From Indibacter alkaliphilus LW1 (lineage in GTDB: Bacteria > Bacteroidota > Bacteroidia > Cytophagales > Cyclobacteriaceae): a stretch of 64,000 nucleotides of DNA. The position numbers and the translations under genes were made by a program. A model generated the notes under the pieces. The model saw only the letters and a list, made by a program, of their open reading frames with translations. It was not told the DNA's origin and made no database searches. Positions 6,477 to 17,000 of the stretch are shown here, in pieces. Location of the stretch: positions 62,001 to 126,000 of the forward strand of contig NZ_ALWO02000036.1 of the NCBI RefSeq assembly GCF_000295935.2. The letters are read 5' to 3'. Numbering within the stretch: position 1 is the stretch's first letter; each line of letters opens with the position of its first letter.

Positions 6477-9089
6477 ATGGCCAAAGCGAAGGCGAAAGAA
6501 ATAAAAGAAACCCCTTTGATGAAACAGTATAATGCCATCAAAGCAAAGCACCCGGGAGCCTTACTGCTTTTTAGGGTTGGTGATTTTTATGAAACCTTTG
6601 GTGAAGATGCAGTCACTGCCAGCAGAATTCTTGACATCGTCCTGACAAAAAGGGCCAATGGGGCTGCCTCCCATATTGAGCTGGCTGGATTTCCCCATCA
6701 TTCTTTGGACAACTATCTGCCCAAGCTAGTAAGAGCGGGCAACCGAGTGGCCATCTGTGACCAGCTGGAAGATCCTAAAGAAGTCAAGGGCATTGTAAAA
6801 AGAGGTGTGACAGAGTTAGTCACGCCGGGACTTTCGTTCAATGACAATGTCTTGGACAAAAGGAAAAACAATTACCTGGCCTCAATTTATTTTGGAAAAG
6901 AAAAACTGGGCATTTCATTTTTGGACCTTTCTACAGGAGAGTTTATGGCCGCTGAGGGGTCCCAGTCCTATATTGAAAAACTTTTACAAAGCTTCGCTCC
7001 ATCAGAAGTAATCTACTCAAAAGCTTTCAGGTCCCGGGCACAGGAAATACTTAAGGATAACTTTACAGCCTTCCATTGTGAAGACTGGGTGTATCAATAC
7101 GATTATACTTACGAAAAACTGACCAACCATTTCTCAACTGCTAACCTCAAAGGATTTGGTATCGAGTCACTGGAATATGCCATCATCGCTGCAGGAGCTG
7201 TACTTTTCTACCTGGAGGAAACCGAGCACAAAGAGGTCAAGCACATTGCATCCATTTCAAGGATAGCAGAAGAGAAATACGTCTGGTTGGACAGGTTTAC
7301 TATCCGCAACCTTGAGCTGGTCTATTCGCAACAGGATGGTGGAGTACCTCTGATCAATATTCTCGACCAATCCGTCACACCTATGGGGTCCAGGATGATG
7401 AAAAAGTGGATGGTGCTTCCTCTGAAAGAGAAAGAACCCATAGACGATAGGCTCAAGGTGGTAGAATATTTCTACGAAAACCCTGATTTGACCGAAGAAA
7501 TTATTTCCCATCTCAAACATATCGGTGATTTAGAAAGGTTGATTTCAAAAGTGGCTGTAGGAAGAATCAATCCCAGGGAAATGAATCAGCTAAAGAAAGC
7601 CCTGAAAAACACCCTTCCGATCAAGTCCCTTTTGAAAAGCTCCAAAAGTGATTCTTTGAAAAGGCTTTCTGATCAGATCAATTCCTGTGAGTTTTTGCTT
7701 GAAAAAATAGAGAGAGAACTTCAGGAAGATGCCCCAATGCTGATCCATCAAGGCAACATCATCAATGATGGAGTCGATGAGCAGTTGGATGAATACAGAG
7801 GCCTGGCCAATTCCGGAAAAGATTACCTTGTCGCTTTACAGCAAAGAGAAATGCAAAGAACCGGCATCAGTTCTTTGAAAGTTGCCTTCAACAAAGTGTT
7901 TGGTTACTACCTTGAAGTCACCAATTCACACAAAGATAAAGTGCCGGAAGAATGGATCAGAAAGCAGACCTTGGTCAATGCAGAGAGATACATTACACCT
8001 GAACTAAAAGAATACGAGGAAAAAATCCTGAATGCTGAGGAAAGAATGATTGCCATAGAGCAAAAGTACTTTCTTGCCTTAGTACAGGATGCTTCGGAAT
8101 ATGTTACACAGATACAGCAAAACGCAAGAATTTTGGCTACAGTAGACTGCCTGCTCTCTTTTGCTGTAGTCGCCAAATCAAATAATTATTGCAAACCCAA
8201 GGTATCAGATACCGACTCTCTTGAAATCAAAGACGGAAGGCACCCTGTGATAGAAAAGCAGCTTCCTGCGAGTGAACCTTATGTCCCGAATGATATTTTC
8301 CTGGATAATGAAAGCCAACAGATCATCATCATTACAGGACCAAACATGGCCGGTAAGTCTGCGCTCTTAAGACAAACTGCCCTAATTGTCCTGATGGCAC
8401 AAATGGGAAGCTTTGTGCCGGCATCCTACGCCAGGATAGGCATTATTGACAAAGTATTCACTAGGGTTGGTGCTTCGGACAACCTTTCCAAAGGGGAGTC
8501 AACTTTCATGGTTGAAATGACCGAAACAGCAAGTATTCTCAACAACCTTTCTGATCGGAGTCTGGTTTTAATGGACGAAATAGGCAGAGGAACCTCTACT
8601 TATGATGGTATTTCCATCGCTTGGTCTATCGTGGAATTTTTGCATAACCATCCAAAGTTCAGAGCAAAAACCCTTTTTGCTACCCATTACCATGAATTAA
8701 ATCAACTGACTGAAGATTTTCCGAAAATCAAAAACTTCAACGTTTCAGTAAAAGAAATGGGAAACAAAGTAATTTTCATGAGAAAATTAAAAGAAGGGGG
8801 AAGTGAACATAGTTTCGGGATTCATGTTGCTCAAATGGCAGGAATGCCAAATGCTGTCGTATTGAGAGCTTCTGAGATCATGCAGCATTTGGAGAAAGAT
8901 AAGGAGCTTCATGCATCTAAGGAAAAAATCAAGGAAATGCCCAAAAACAATTACCAATTGAGCCTTTTTGATATGGATCCGAAATTTAAGGAAGCTCAGG
9001 AAATGTTGGATGAAATTGACATCAACACAATTTCTCCAGTTGAAGCTTTGATCAAACTGAATGAGATCAAAAAGAAGCTGGAGTCATAG
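6477..9089 (+). CDS. mutS: DNA mismatch repair protein MutS
   Basis: MutS1 mismatch sensor, 870 residues, normal length. It binds base mismatches and small loops and uses ATP to recruit MutL. It carries the mismatch-binding Phe-x-Glu motif in domain I (F37-Y-E39 within VGDFYETFGED), the connector and lever domains, the Walker A GPNMAGKS at about 621-628, Walker B LVLMDEIGRGTS at about 695-706, and a C-terminal helix-turn-helix tail ending NEIKKKLES. No mutL is adjacent. The ATG at 6477 is the first in frame and fits the family N-terminus (PLMKQYNAIKAKHPGALLLFR). Confidence 0.98.
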   Translation: MAKAKAKEIKETPLMKQYNAIKAKHPGALLLFRVGDFYETFGEDAVTASRILDIVLTKRANGAASHIELAGFPHHSLDNYLPKLVRAGNRVAICDQLEDPKEVKGIVKRGVTELVTPGLSFNDNVLDKRKNNYLASIYFGKEKLGISFLDLSTGEFMAAEGSQSYIEKLLQSFAPSEVIYSKAFRSRAQEILKDNFTAFHCEDWVYQYDYTYEKLTNHFSTANLKGFGIESLEYAIIAAGAVLFYLEETEHKEVKHIASISRIAEEKYVWLDRFTIRNLELVYSQQDGGVPLINILDQSVTPMGSRMMKKWMVLPLKEKEPIDDRLKVVEYFYENPDLTEEIISHLKHIGDLERLISKVAVGRINPREMNQLKKALKNTLPIKSLLKSSKSDSLKRLSDQINSCEFLLEKIERELQEDAPMLIHQGNIINDGVDEQLDEYRGLANSGKDYLVALQQREMQRTGISSLKVAFNKVFGYYLEVTNSHKDKVPEEWIRKQTLVNAERYITPELKEYEEKILNAEERMIAIEQKYFLALVQDASEYVTQIQQNARILATVDCLLSFAVVAKSNNYCKPKVSDTDSLEIKDGRHPVIEKQLPASEPYVPNDIFLDNESQQIIIITGPNMAGKSALLRQTALIVLMAQMGSFVPASYARIGIIDKVFTRVGASDNLSKGESTFMVEMTETASILNNLSDRSLVLMDEIGRGTSTYDGISIAWSIVEFLHNHPKFRAKTLFATHYHELNQLTEDFPKIKNFNVSVKEMGNKVIFMRKLKEGGSEHSFGIHVAQMAGMPNAVVLRASEIMQHLEKDKELHASKEKIKEMPKNNYQLSLFDMDPKFKEAQEMLDEIDINTISPVEALIKLNEIKKKLES

Positions 9090-9133
9090 TTTGGCAAAAA
9101 ATCTGCTTTATATAAAGAAACCTGAAGGTATCA

Positions 9134-9946
9134 ATGATGACTAATAGCCTAATAGAAGAGCTTAAGAAACAAAATAAGCTTTCGGAGTTTTTTAATTACT
9201 GGAAAGACAAAGGCCCCGTTAAGCTTCCAGAAGAAAAGAAAGTCCTTGAAGATTTAAGAAGGCTTAGCCAAAGCCTTTCCATGAAGGAAGGACTGATTAT
9301 GGGTTGCTTTGATTACAGGGATTTGAGCTTGGCTTTTTTCACAGAAAACATAGAAGAAATCAGTGGGTACACTGCAGAGTTTTTGAAAGAAAATGGAATT
9401 GCCGGAGTTATCTCTGCCCTTCACCCCGAAGACGCCCAAGAACATGTAGAGTTCAACAACAAAGTGTTGGAAATTTTTAATAAGGCCAGTTTGTCTGAGA
9501 AAAGGACATTTGAGCTTTCTTACACCCTCCGATGGCTCCATAAGTTTACGCAAGAGGAAATATGGTTTTTTACCAAGGCCAAACCCTATCTGATGGATGA
9601 CAAGGGAAACTTTATTTACGACTTGCACATTGGGTTTCAAATCACTAACCATGAACATCTAGCCGGTTACGATTGGAGTTTTTCTTACACCAAAGACAAT
9701 GGAAAGAAAATCGTTTTCAAAAAGGAAGATATCAAACCTTCTGTTTCTCCTTTATTGCCCATTACAAAAAAAGAAATGGAAATAGCCCTGATGGTAGCCA
9801 AAGGAATGAATTCAGGTGAGATTGCGGAAAAGCTATTTATTTCCAAAAACACAGTTTTTACGCATAGAAAAAAAATCCTGAAAAAACTCAAAGCAAAAAA
9901 CACGGCAGAAATGTTGAAAATTTTAAGTGCCTACAAAGGAGAATAA
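9134..9946 (+). CDS. LuxR-type helix-turn-helix regulator with PAS-like N-terminal domain
   Basis: A 270-residue transcriptional regulator. The C-terminal LuxR/GerE helix-turn-helix spans about 205-268, with the typical TKKEMEIALMVAKGMNSGEIA and ISKNTVFTHRKKILKKL helices. The N-terminal part (about 55-195) resembles the PAS/sensor-like region of a Bacteroidota LuxR subfamily (YRDLSLAFFTENIEEISGY, a PAS-type core). No receiver aspartate is seen. The ligand and targets are unknown. It lies 44 bases after mutS and may be partly co-transcribed with it. Two adjacent ATG codons (9134 and 9137) are possible starts. Confidence 0.85.
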   Translation: MMTNSLIEELKKQNKLSEFFNYWKDKGPVKLPEEKKVLEDLRRLSQSLSMKEGLIMGCFDYRDLSLAFFTENIEEISGYTAEFLKENGIAGVISALHPEDAQEHVEFNNKVLEIFNKASLSEKRTFELSYTLRWLHKFTQEEIWFFTKAKPYLMDDKGNFIYDLHIGFQITNHEHLAGYDWSFSYTKDNGKKIVFKKEDIKPSVSPLLPITKKEMEIALMVAKGMNSGEIAEKLFISKNTVFTHRKKILKKLKAKNTAEMLKILSAYKGE

Positions 9947-10012
9947 GTCTCTGATAATCAATTTTCACCATTCGATCTGTTTACAACGACCGAATATTTT
10001 TTAACTTAGCCT

Positions 10013-10043
10013 TTTGCAATTTTGGAAAACTGATATACCTTTG
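10013..10043 (+). promoter_or_regulatory. Promoter of the tRNA genes
   Basis: TTTG (10013-10016), 19 bp, then TACCTTTG (10036-10043) is a textbook Bacteroidota TTTG-N19-TAnnTTTG promoter, about 50 bases upstream of tRNA-Gly. Confidence 0.75.
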
Positions 10044-10093
10044 CACACACAAAAGACGGAGACAGAGGGTTTCAGTCAAATATTTGTTGAAAA

Positions 10094-10166
<73 letters not shown>

Positions 10167-10173
10167 CAAAATT

Positions 10174-10197
10174 AAGCCCTTGCAGAAGGGCTTTCTT
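10174..10197 (+). terminator. Hairpin after tRNA-Gly
   Basis: An 8-bp stem AAGCCCTT/AAGGGCTT (10174-10181 with 10186-10193) with loop GCAG is followed by TCTTGTTT. It probably limits or tunes read-through into tRNA-Leu. Confidence 0.6.
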
Positions 10198-10234
10198 GTT
10201 TCAGATAAGTAGCTCCAACACACGTCGGAGTGAA

Positions 10235-10318
10235 GCCGGGATGGTGGAATTGGTAGACACGCAAGACTTAAAATCTTGTGGCCTCACGGCCGTGCGGGTT
10301 CGATTCCCGCTCCTGGTA
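10235..10318 (+). tRNA. tRNA-Leu (anticodon TAA)
   Basis: An 84-base class II tRNA with acceptor strands GCCGGGA/TCCTGGT (two G-T pairs), discriminator A, and anticodon stem CAAGA/TCTTG with loop CTTAAAA (anticodon TAA). It has a long variable arm GGCCTCACGGCC and the T-loop motif GTTCGATTC. CCA is not encoded. Confidence 0.96.
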
Positions 10319-10321
10319 CAG

Positions 10322-10346
10322 AGCCTCACAGAAATGTGGGGCTTTT
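10322..10346 (+). terminator. Terminator after tRNA-Leu
   Basis: A 9-bp stem AGCCTCACA/TGTGGGGCT (10322-10330 with 10335-10343, one T-G pair) has a GAAA tetraloop and is followed by TTT. Confidence 0.7.
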
Positions 10347-10479
10347 GTGTTTATTCTTATATTTTAAGCTGCAAGATTTTCAGAAACTAGTAGGTTTATC
10401 AACATTCTTAGGGAAGCTTTGATTTCCGCTCCTGATCAGCATGAAGTGAAATAACCACTGAGCAGGTGTCCAAGCTTTT

Positions 10480-10947
10480 TTATTTTTCAATTATCCCGCT
10501 CAAATCCGCAGGTGAATAATAAATAGACTTCAAGGTCTTCCTATCTTCTGCCCGATAGACCAAATACTGCTCTCCCTCTTTTTCATAAAAACAATCAACT
10601 CCTTGGCTCTGATAATGTGACATAGTAGCCTTAGCCTCCTCCTCACTTTTGCAGGCTTTACTCATGTTGGAGCGCTGCACTTCGTCAAAAAGTTCTTTGA
10701 ACTTATCCCCAAGGCCAAACTCTAAAATGGCTCCGGCTAGGACATACTGAATATCACAAAGGGCATCCGCAACCTCTACAATGTCTTTATCTGCGATCGC
10801 CTCTTCAAGCTCTTTGAGTTCTTCTGCTATCAGAGAAACCCTCAAATCACATCTTTTTTGATCAGGAATTTGTGGAGATGACAGCACAGGGTGTTTGAAA
10901 GTTTTGTGAAATTCAGCTACTGCCCTTAGACTATTTGGATCTTGCAT
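10480..10947 (-). CDS. MazG/HisE-like all-alpha NTP pyrophosphohydrolase
   Basis: A 155-residue member of the all-alpha NTP pyrophosphohydrolase superfamily (phosphoribosyl-ATP diphosphohydrolase-like). The metal-binding motifs are EELKELEEA (about 42-50) and EVADALCDIQYV (about 58-69), which give the E-x2-E and E/D-x3-D set that chelates magnesium. Such stand-alone members probably hydrolyse nucleoside triphosphates and may clean up damaged nucleotides; the substrate cannot be told here. The C-terminal part (about 105-150) is an extra domain found in this subgroup. It is monocistronic on the minus strand, with the tRNA-Leu region downstream. Confidence 0.82.
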   Translation of the reverse strand: MQDPNSLRAVAEFHKTFKHPVLSSPQIPDQKRCDLRVSLIAEELKELEEAIADKDIVEVADALCDIQYVLAGAILEFGLGDKFKELFDEVQRSNMSKACKSEEEAKATMSHYQSQGVDCFYEKEGEQYLVYRAEDRKTLKSIYYSPADLSGIIEK

Positions 10948-10990
10948 AAAAATATGGGGTTATAATTTTGAGATTGTCCAAATAAAATAA

Positions 10991-11015
10991 AAAAGGCCGA
11001 AAATTCCGGCCTTTT
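10991..11015 (-). terminator. Terminator of the lipoprotein gene at 11036-11806
   Basis: A perfect 9-bp stem AAAAGGCCG/CGGCCTTTT (10991-10999 with 11007-11015) has a 7-base loop. It lies 20 bases beyond the lipoprotein stop, with a T-rich tract in the minus-strand sense. Confidence 0.8.
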
Positions 11016-11035
11016 TTGATATCAATTCAACTGAA

Positions 11036-11806
11036 TTATTTTTTCCTAAACTTGGCAGCTGATGAAATGTTGCTTTCTATCTGCGCCAAAATCGCTCCAT
11101 TCTCATCTTCACTTCCTGGACCTATTTCAATCACACCGTCAGCATTGCTGTCTACAGCACCAGAGAAATCAACACCTTCGAAAAGTCTGTTCATATCGAA
11201 AACAATTTCCATTGCAGTCTCTCCGTCTACCATTACGCCGTCTTCATCTTCGGATTCTGCCGTGATAGCCAACTCCTGATCTAACCAAAGCATGGCATTT
11301 TCTCCATTGATCTGTCCCTCTATCAATAGGGATTTTTCAGATAAGGAGGAAGAGGATTCTGTGTTTTTGAACAGCCTGAAGTCAATTTCTCTATAACTTC
11401 CTTCAGGAGTATCTCCCTGTCCAACAGCAGCCGACTCTACTGTACCGTTGGCCATCAGGCTAAGTGTTTGTTCCCTAGAGGCTGATGTCTGAAGAGAAGC
11501 ATTCACGGTGGTATTTAGATTAATACCGCCCAAGCCAATTCCTGCGAGTACATCTGCTTTAGTCACATATCGCATTTCAACCTCTTTCATTCCCACCTGA
11601 AAATCGGTCGTGGAGAAACCATTTACGATAATTCTTTCATTGGTTGAAGGAGGATTGGTATTTTCTCCCTCAACAGTAGCCGTCAGAGAGGCGCTACTTT
11701 TTGGCTCTTCAAAAGTCTCTTCCGGATCATCTGTACACGCAAATCCACATGATACAATTGCCAGGATCAAAAATCCGTTTCTTAGGTTCTTCATAGTTTT
11801 TTTCAT
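11036..11806 (-). CDS. Lipoprotein of unknown function
   Basis: Predicted lipoprotein. From the ATG at 11806 it has 256 residues and starts MKKTMKNLRNG, followed by a hydrophobic stretch and a lipobox-like GFAC-T cleavage site. The longer frame to 11866 adds residues without signal character and was rejected; the ATG at 11794 is an alternative. The mature protein is acidic, low in Cys and probably all-beta. Near the C-terminus DSNADGVIEI resembles a calcium-binding EF-hand or dockerin-type loop (D-x-N-x-D-G-x-I). The family is not recognised with confidence. It probably sits in the outer membrane or periplasm. Confidence 0.7.
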   Translation of the reverse strand: MKKTMKNLRNGFLILAIVSCGFACTDDPEETFEEPKSSASLTATVEGENTNPPSTNERIIVNGFSTTDFQVGMKEVEMRYVTKADVLAGIGLGGINLNTTVNASLQTSASREQTLSLMANGTVESAAVGQGDTPEGSYREIDFRLFKNTESSSSLSEKSLLIEGQINGENAMLWLDQELAITAESEDEDGVMVDGETAMEIVFDMNRLFEGVDFSGAVDSNADGVIEIGPGSEDENGAILAQIESNISSAAKFRKK

Positions 11807-12172
11807 GTTAATACTAGTTGGTTTATATGCATAGCAGTTTTGCAATGCCTGTGCCATTAAAGGCAAAGAATCAGACCAAAATTTTGTGGTTTCGAACCTT
11901 TTTTATGGAAAAAATTAACAATTGGGCAAAAATAAAGGGTGGCCTATGTCCAGCCACCCTGACTTTTTTAACTTTTAAGAATCAATGTCACTTAGTTAAG
12001 ACCACAAGTTGAATTCAAGCTTTTCCAAAGTTGGATAAAAAGCGAAAACAAACATTGTTTGTACATAAGAACTTTGGAAAAGTTATCCTAAACTTAACGA
12101 CATTGTGTTAGGAATTTAAAACTTCTTGTTCAAACTTTAAACAATTCTGGTCCTAAAATCGAAACAGTATTG
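11807..12172. other. Intergenic stretch without a gene
   Basis: This 366-bp gap between two minus-strand genes has no credible coding frame on either strand. It holds the palindromic element at 12017-12084 and must contain the promoter of the lipoprotein gene. Nothing else was recognised. Confidence 0.5.
12017..12084. repeat. Inverted repeat, TTTTCCAAAG family, copy 1
   Basis: Outer arms AGCTTTTCCAAAGTT and AACTTTGGAAAAGTT (12070-12084) match at 14 of 15 positions. A nested hairpin ACAAAC-ATT-GTTTGT (12048-12062) sits between them. Related elements occur at 48138-48170 and 61607-61639. Unlike those, this copy lies between two genes on the same strand, downstream of the SOD gene. Confidence 0.75.
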
Positions 12173-12949
12173 TTATCCCTGGACAAGTACATTATATCTT
12201 TCTGCAACAGCATCCCAGTTGACTATATTCCAAAAAGCTGAAACATAATCTGGCCTCCTGTTTTGGTAATTCAAATAATAAGCATGTTCCCAGACATCAA
12301 TCCCCATCAGTGGTATTCCCTGAAAGTCAGAAACATCCATCAAAGGATTATCCTGATTTGGAGTAGAACCAATTTTCAGAAGATTGTCCTTGTCCAGAAC
12401 CAACCATCCCCAACCGGAACCAAACCTGCCTTTGGCTGCATCTTCGAACTGGGTTTTGAATTCATCATAACTTCCAAATGCACCGTCAATAGCTTGCCTT
12501 AGGTCACCACTTGGTTCACCTCCGCCATTTGGAGACATGATTTTCCAAAACAGCTCGTGATTGTAATGACCTCCTCCATTGTTTCTCATTTTGGTAGAGT
12601 ACTTCGAAATATTCATCATCACCTCTTCTAATGGCTTTCCTACATCTACACCTTCTTCAGAAGCAGCTTCACCTAAATTATTGGCATAAGCTGCAGCATG
12701 TTTGGTATAGTGGATTTCCATGGTCATGGCATCGATATGCGGCTCAAGTGCAGAATAATCATAGCCCAGGGAAGTCTGATCAAAGCCTGTACTGAGTGAA
12801 GGACGATCGTCATCACCTGAACCGCCTTCACCGCATGCGGTCAGGAAAGCGGAACCTATTGCACTGCTGCCAATCCCTAACATCAAGGTGGCTTTGGAAC
12901 TATGGCTTAGAAATGATCTTCTGGATACTTTAAAAGTCTTATTTTTCAT
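12173..12949 (-). CDS. Exported Mn/Fe superoxide dismutase (Tat/lipoprotein type)
   Basis: Superoxide dismutase with an export signal. From the ATG at 12949 it has 258 residues. The N-terminus carries a twin-arginine motif SRRSFLS, a hydrophobic region and a lipobox-like LTAC followed by a Gly/Asp-rich linker, so it is probably a Tat-exported lipoprotein acting outside the cytoplasm. The catalytic domain is complete: metal ligands H in EIHYTKH, H in [10 protein letters not shown], and the D and H of [16 protein letters not shown] and [10 protein letters not shown] favour the manganese or cambialistic type over iron-only. An ordinary cytoplasmic SOD is about 200 residues, so the extension is real. 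It diverges from dapF. Confidence 0.9.
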   Translation of the reverse strand: MKNKTFKVSRRSFLSHSSKATLMLGIGSSAIGSAFLTACGEGGSGDDDRPSLSTGFDQTSLGYDYSALEPHIDAMTMEIHYTKHAAAYANNLGEAASEEGVDVGKPLEEVMMNISKYSTKMRNNGGGHYNHELFWKIMSPNGGGEPSGDLRQAIDGAFGSYDEFKTQFEDAAKGRFGSGWGWLVLDKDNLLKIGSTPNQDNPLMDVSDFQGIPLMGIDVWEHAYYLNYQNRRPDYVSAFWNIVNWDAVAERYNVLVQG

Positions 12950-13064
12950 ATGGGTTGGTTTTTTTGAATGATATATCTTCAAACAACAAGGTCCAAGTTA
13001 ACTAATTCGACTTGATTATAAAACCGAAAACAAGACAATAAGTCTGTTTTTCTGACAAGTTGAT

Positions 13065-13072
13065 TATGTTTG
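13065..13072 (+). promoter_or_regulatory. Possible -7 box of the dapF promoter
   Basis: TATGTTTG is a perfect TAnnTTTG box 67 bases upstream of the dapF ATG. The upstream element is only a near match (TCTG at 13043-13046, 18 bp away). Confidence 0.35.
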
Positions 13073-13139
13073 TGAAACCAAATATTCTTGGATTGGTTTT
13101 TGAAAATAGCATATTCCTAAGAAATAAGGGAAATTTACA

Positions 13140-13925
13140 ATGGATATCATCTTTTATAAATATCAGGGTACAGGCAACGATTTTGTGATGATTGATGACA
13201 GGTCTGAAAGCTTCCCTGAAAGAAATCTCGGGCTAGTGCAGGAAATTTGTGACAGAAAGTTCGGTGTTGGGGCTGATGGTCTTATCCTTATCCGCAACAA
13301 AGCAGGTTTTGATTTCGAAATGATTTATTACAATGCCGACGGTAGCCAGAGCATGTGTGGAAACGGCGCACGCTGTGCGGTAGCTTTTTCCCACTTTTTG
13401 GGAATTATTCAATCCAATACCACATTCCTTGCCATAGATGGCCCTCACGAAGCACATATTGAATCCGGTATAGTAGATTTAAAAATGGGAGCTGTATCCA
13501 GTCTTTCCAATGCCGGTAAAGATTATTTTGTTAATACCGGTTCTCCCCACCATGTCAGATTCGTAGACGATGTACATTCCTATCCTGTGGTCGAAGAAGG
13601 GGCCAAAATAAGGTATTCCGATCCGTACAGCCCTAAAGGAACCAATGTGAATTTTGTCTCAAAAATAAATGAGGATGAAATTTTTGTCCGTACTTATGAA
13701 AGGGGAGTAGAAAACGAAACGCTTTCGTGTGGAACAGGCGTTACCGCATGTGCCTTGGTATTTGGTTCCAGAAATGAGCTTAGAAATGTTAAAATAAAAA
13801 CTCCGGGAGGAAGCCTTAGTGTCCGTTTTTCAGAAAATGCAGACGGAAGTTTTCAGAACATCTTTCTGGTGGGACCTGCAATGCAGGTTTTTGAAGGTAG
13901 AATCAAAATTGAAACTGAGCCTTGA
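13140..13925 (+). CDS. dapF: Diaminopimelate epimerase
   Basis: Converts LL- to meso-diaminopimelate for lysine and peptidoglycan synthesis, in the cytoplasm. The 261-residue protein has the two catalytic cysteines in their signature contexts: C73 in SMCGNGARC and C198 in TLSCGTGVTA. Other family landmarks are YQGTGNDFVMID at 8-19 and FGVGADGLI at 41-49. The length is slightly under the usual 270-275. The gene is not in an evident lys operon; secA follows after 164 bp. Confidence 0.97.
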   Translation: MDIIFYKYQGTGNDFVMIDDRSESFPERNLGLVQEICDRKFGVGADGLILIRNKAGFDFEMIYYNADGSQSMCGNGARCAVAFSHFLGIIQSNTTFLAIDGPHEAHIESGIVDLKMGAVSSLSNAGKDYFVNTGSPHHVRFVDDVHSYPVVEEGAKIRYSDPYSPKGTNVNFVSKINEDEIFVRTYERGVENETLSCGTGVTACALVFGSRNELRNVKIKTPGGSLSVRFSENADGSFQNIFLVGPAMQVFEGRIKIETEP

Positions 13926-14089
13926 AACAAAAAACTTATACTGAACCTGTTCTAATTCGAAGCTTCAAAAAAATACTTTGAATACAAATGAGAGAAGAAC
14001 CCAAGACTAAGGTCTCAAATCTCTCATCTAATTGAGATTATTCATAAAAACGCCGTAATTTTAAGGCCCCAATTATACTAAAAGAAATT

Positions 14090-17000
14090 ATGTTAGATTA
14101 TATAGCCAAAGGATTGGCAAAAGTATTCGGAACCAAATCCGACAGGGATATTAAAGAATTTTCTCCTAAAGTTGCCTTAATCAATGATGCTTTTCAGAAG
14201 CTACAATCACTAAGCGACGATCAGTTGAGGGCCAAAACAGAAGAAATCAAAGCGACCATCAATGCTGACCTGAAATCTTTTGATGACAAAATTACCGAAT
14301 TGAAAAATCAGATTGATGCTTTGGCCCCTGATAAAGTCCACGAAAAGGATGCTCTTTTTAATGAAATAGAAAAAACCGAAACTGCCCGCGATGAAGAGTT
14401 AGAGGTGGTTTTGGATAAGGTGTTGTACGATGCTTTTGCCGTCGTAAAGGAAACCGCAAGGAGGTTTAAAGAAAACGGCAAACTTGTAGTAAAGGCAAGC
14501 CTTAATGACAAAGAAATCGCCTCAAAAAAATCGAATGTGGTCATTGAAGGTGAGCAAGCCGTCTGGCACAATAAGTGGATGGCAGCAGGAAACGAAGTGG
14601 TTTGGGACATGGTGCATTACGATGTGCAGCTCATTGGCGGGATGGTCCTTCACAAAGGTAAAATTGCAGAGATGGCTACAGGTGAAGGTAAAACGCTCGT
14701 ATCTACCCTACCTGCCTACCTCAATGCTCTTGCTGGAAGAGGTGTTCACTTAGTTACTGTCAATGATTACCTGGCCAAAAGGGATTCCGAGTGGAATGCC
14801 CCTCTGTTTGAGTTTCATGGTCTTAAAGTGGACTGCATAGATAAATATCCTCCAAATTCTGATGCCAGAAGAAAAGCTTACGGAGCTGATATTGTCTATG
14901 GTACCAATAATGAATTTGGCTTTGATTACCTCAGAGACAATATGGCCAGAAATGCTGACGACCTGGTTCAGGGTAAGCATCATTTTGCCATGATAGATGA
15001 GGTTGATTCCGTTTTGATTGACGATGCAAGAACACCTTTGATTATCTCAGGCCCTGTACCTAGAGGTGATCAACACGAGTTTGCCGATATGAAACCGAGG
15101 GTTTCTACCTTGGTGGATGAACAAAGAAAACTAGTCCAAGGGTACTTGACAGCTGCCAAAAAGCTGATTGCGGAAGGTAATGAGAAAGAAGGCGGATTGG
15201 CACTTTTCAGGGCATACCGCGGAATGCCCAAATACAAGCCTTTGATCAAATACCTTTCGGAGCCTGGTATCAGGGTAGTCCTACAAAAAACGGAAAACTA
15301 TTATCTTCAGGATAACAAAAGGAATATGCCAGAGGCGGATGAGCCCCTTTTGTTTACCATAGAAGAAAAAACCAATGGCATTGAACTCACGGATAATGGT
15401 ATTGATGTCATTACAGCCAAAAATGAGAATCCGACATTTTTTATCCTTCCTGATATAGGATTGGAGATAGCAGAAATGGAAAAGGACCCTGATCTGGACG
15501 AGAAGGAAAAACTGATCCGTAAAGAGGAAATTATCAAGGATTACGGTGTCAAAGCACAAAGAATCCATACAGTAAACCAATTGCTCAAGGCATATTGTAT
15601 GTTTGAGAAAGACACTGAATACATCATTGTAGATGGAAAAGTGAAAATCGTCGATGAGCAGACCGGTAGGGTGATGGAAGGTAGAAGGTACTCTGATGGA
15701 CTCCACCAAGCCATTGAAGCAAAAGAAAATGTAAAAGTAGAGGATGCCACCCAGACCTATGCGACCATAACCTTACAGAATTATTTCAGAATGTATCACA
15801 AGCTCGCTGGTATGACCGGTACAGCTGAAACAGAAGCTGGAGAATTCTGGACCATTTATAAGCTAGACGTGGTGGTAATCCCTACTAATAAACCGATCAT
15901 AAGGGATGATAGGCAAGACAAAGTTTACAAAACAGTCCGCGAAAAATTCAATGCTGTGGCGGATGAAATTGTTGAGTTGACCAATGCAAAAAGACCAGTG
16001 CTAGTAGGTACCACATCGGTTGAAATTTCAGAGGTACTCTCCAGAATGCTGACCATTCGAAAAATCAACCATCAGGTCTTAAATGCCAAGCAACACGCCA
16101 GAGAGGCTGATGTAGTAGCAGAAGCAGGAAAGCCAGGAACTGTAACCATAGCCACCAACATGGCAGGGCGTGGTACTGACATCAAGCTTACGCCAGAATC
16201 CAGATCAGCCGGAGGTTTGGCAATTATCGGTACTGAGCGCCATGAATCAAGAAGAGTGGACAGGCAGCTTAGAGGTAGATCCGGAAGACAAGGAGACGTA
16301 GGTTCATCCCAGTTTTTTGTATCCTTAGAAGACAACCTGATGAGAATGTTCGGTTCTGACAGAATCGCAAAATTGATGGATAGAATGGGCTTGGAAGAGG
16401 GAGAAGTGATCCAACATTCCATGATTACCAAATCCATTGAGAGAGCTCAGCGAAAGGTAGAGGAAAACAATTTCGGCGTCAGGAAAAGGCTTCTGGAATA
16501 TGATGACGTGATGAATTCTCAAAGGGAGGTTGTATATAAGAGGCGTAAAAATGCCCTTATAGGCGAAAGGCTTGAGCTGGATATTCTAAATGTGCTCTAT
16601 GACGTGTCTTTTGACATCATGCAAATGGCAAAAACCACAGAAGATCCGGAAAACCTGAGAATGAATATTTACAGCTCGTTGGGTATAGACCATCAATTCT
16701 CCGAAGACGATCTCAAAACCAGAAATGTCAATGAACTGACCCAAGAACTTTTTGATGCAGCCTACAAAAATTATTCTGAAAAGAATGAAAGAATCCTGGT
16801 CAAGGCAATGCCTATACTCAAGGATGTCTACACCAATAGAGGCGCAACTGTAAAAGAAATCATGGTTCCGATTACAGACGGTATCAAGCAAATAGGAGTA
16901 GTCATCAATTTAGAATCTACAGTCAACAATGAAGGCAGAGGTCTCATTAGGGCTATTGAGAAAAATGTGACCTTGGCTATAATTGACCAAAACTGGAAAG

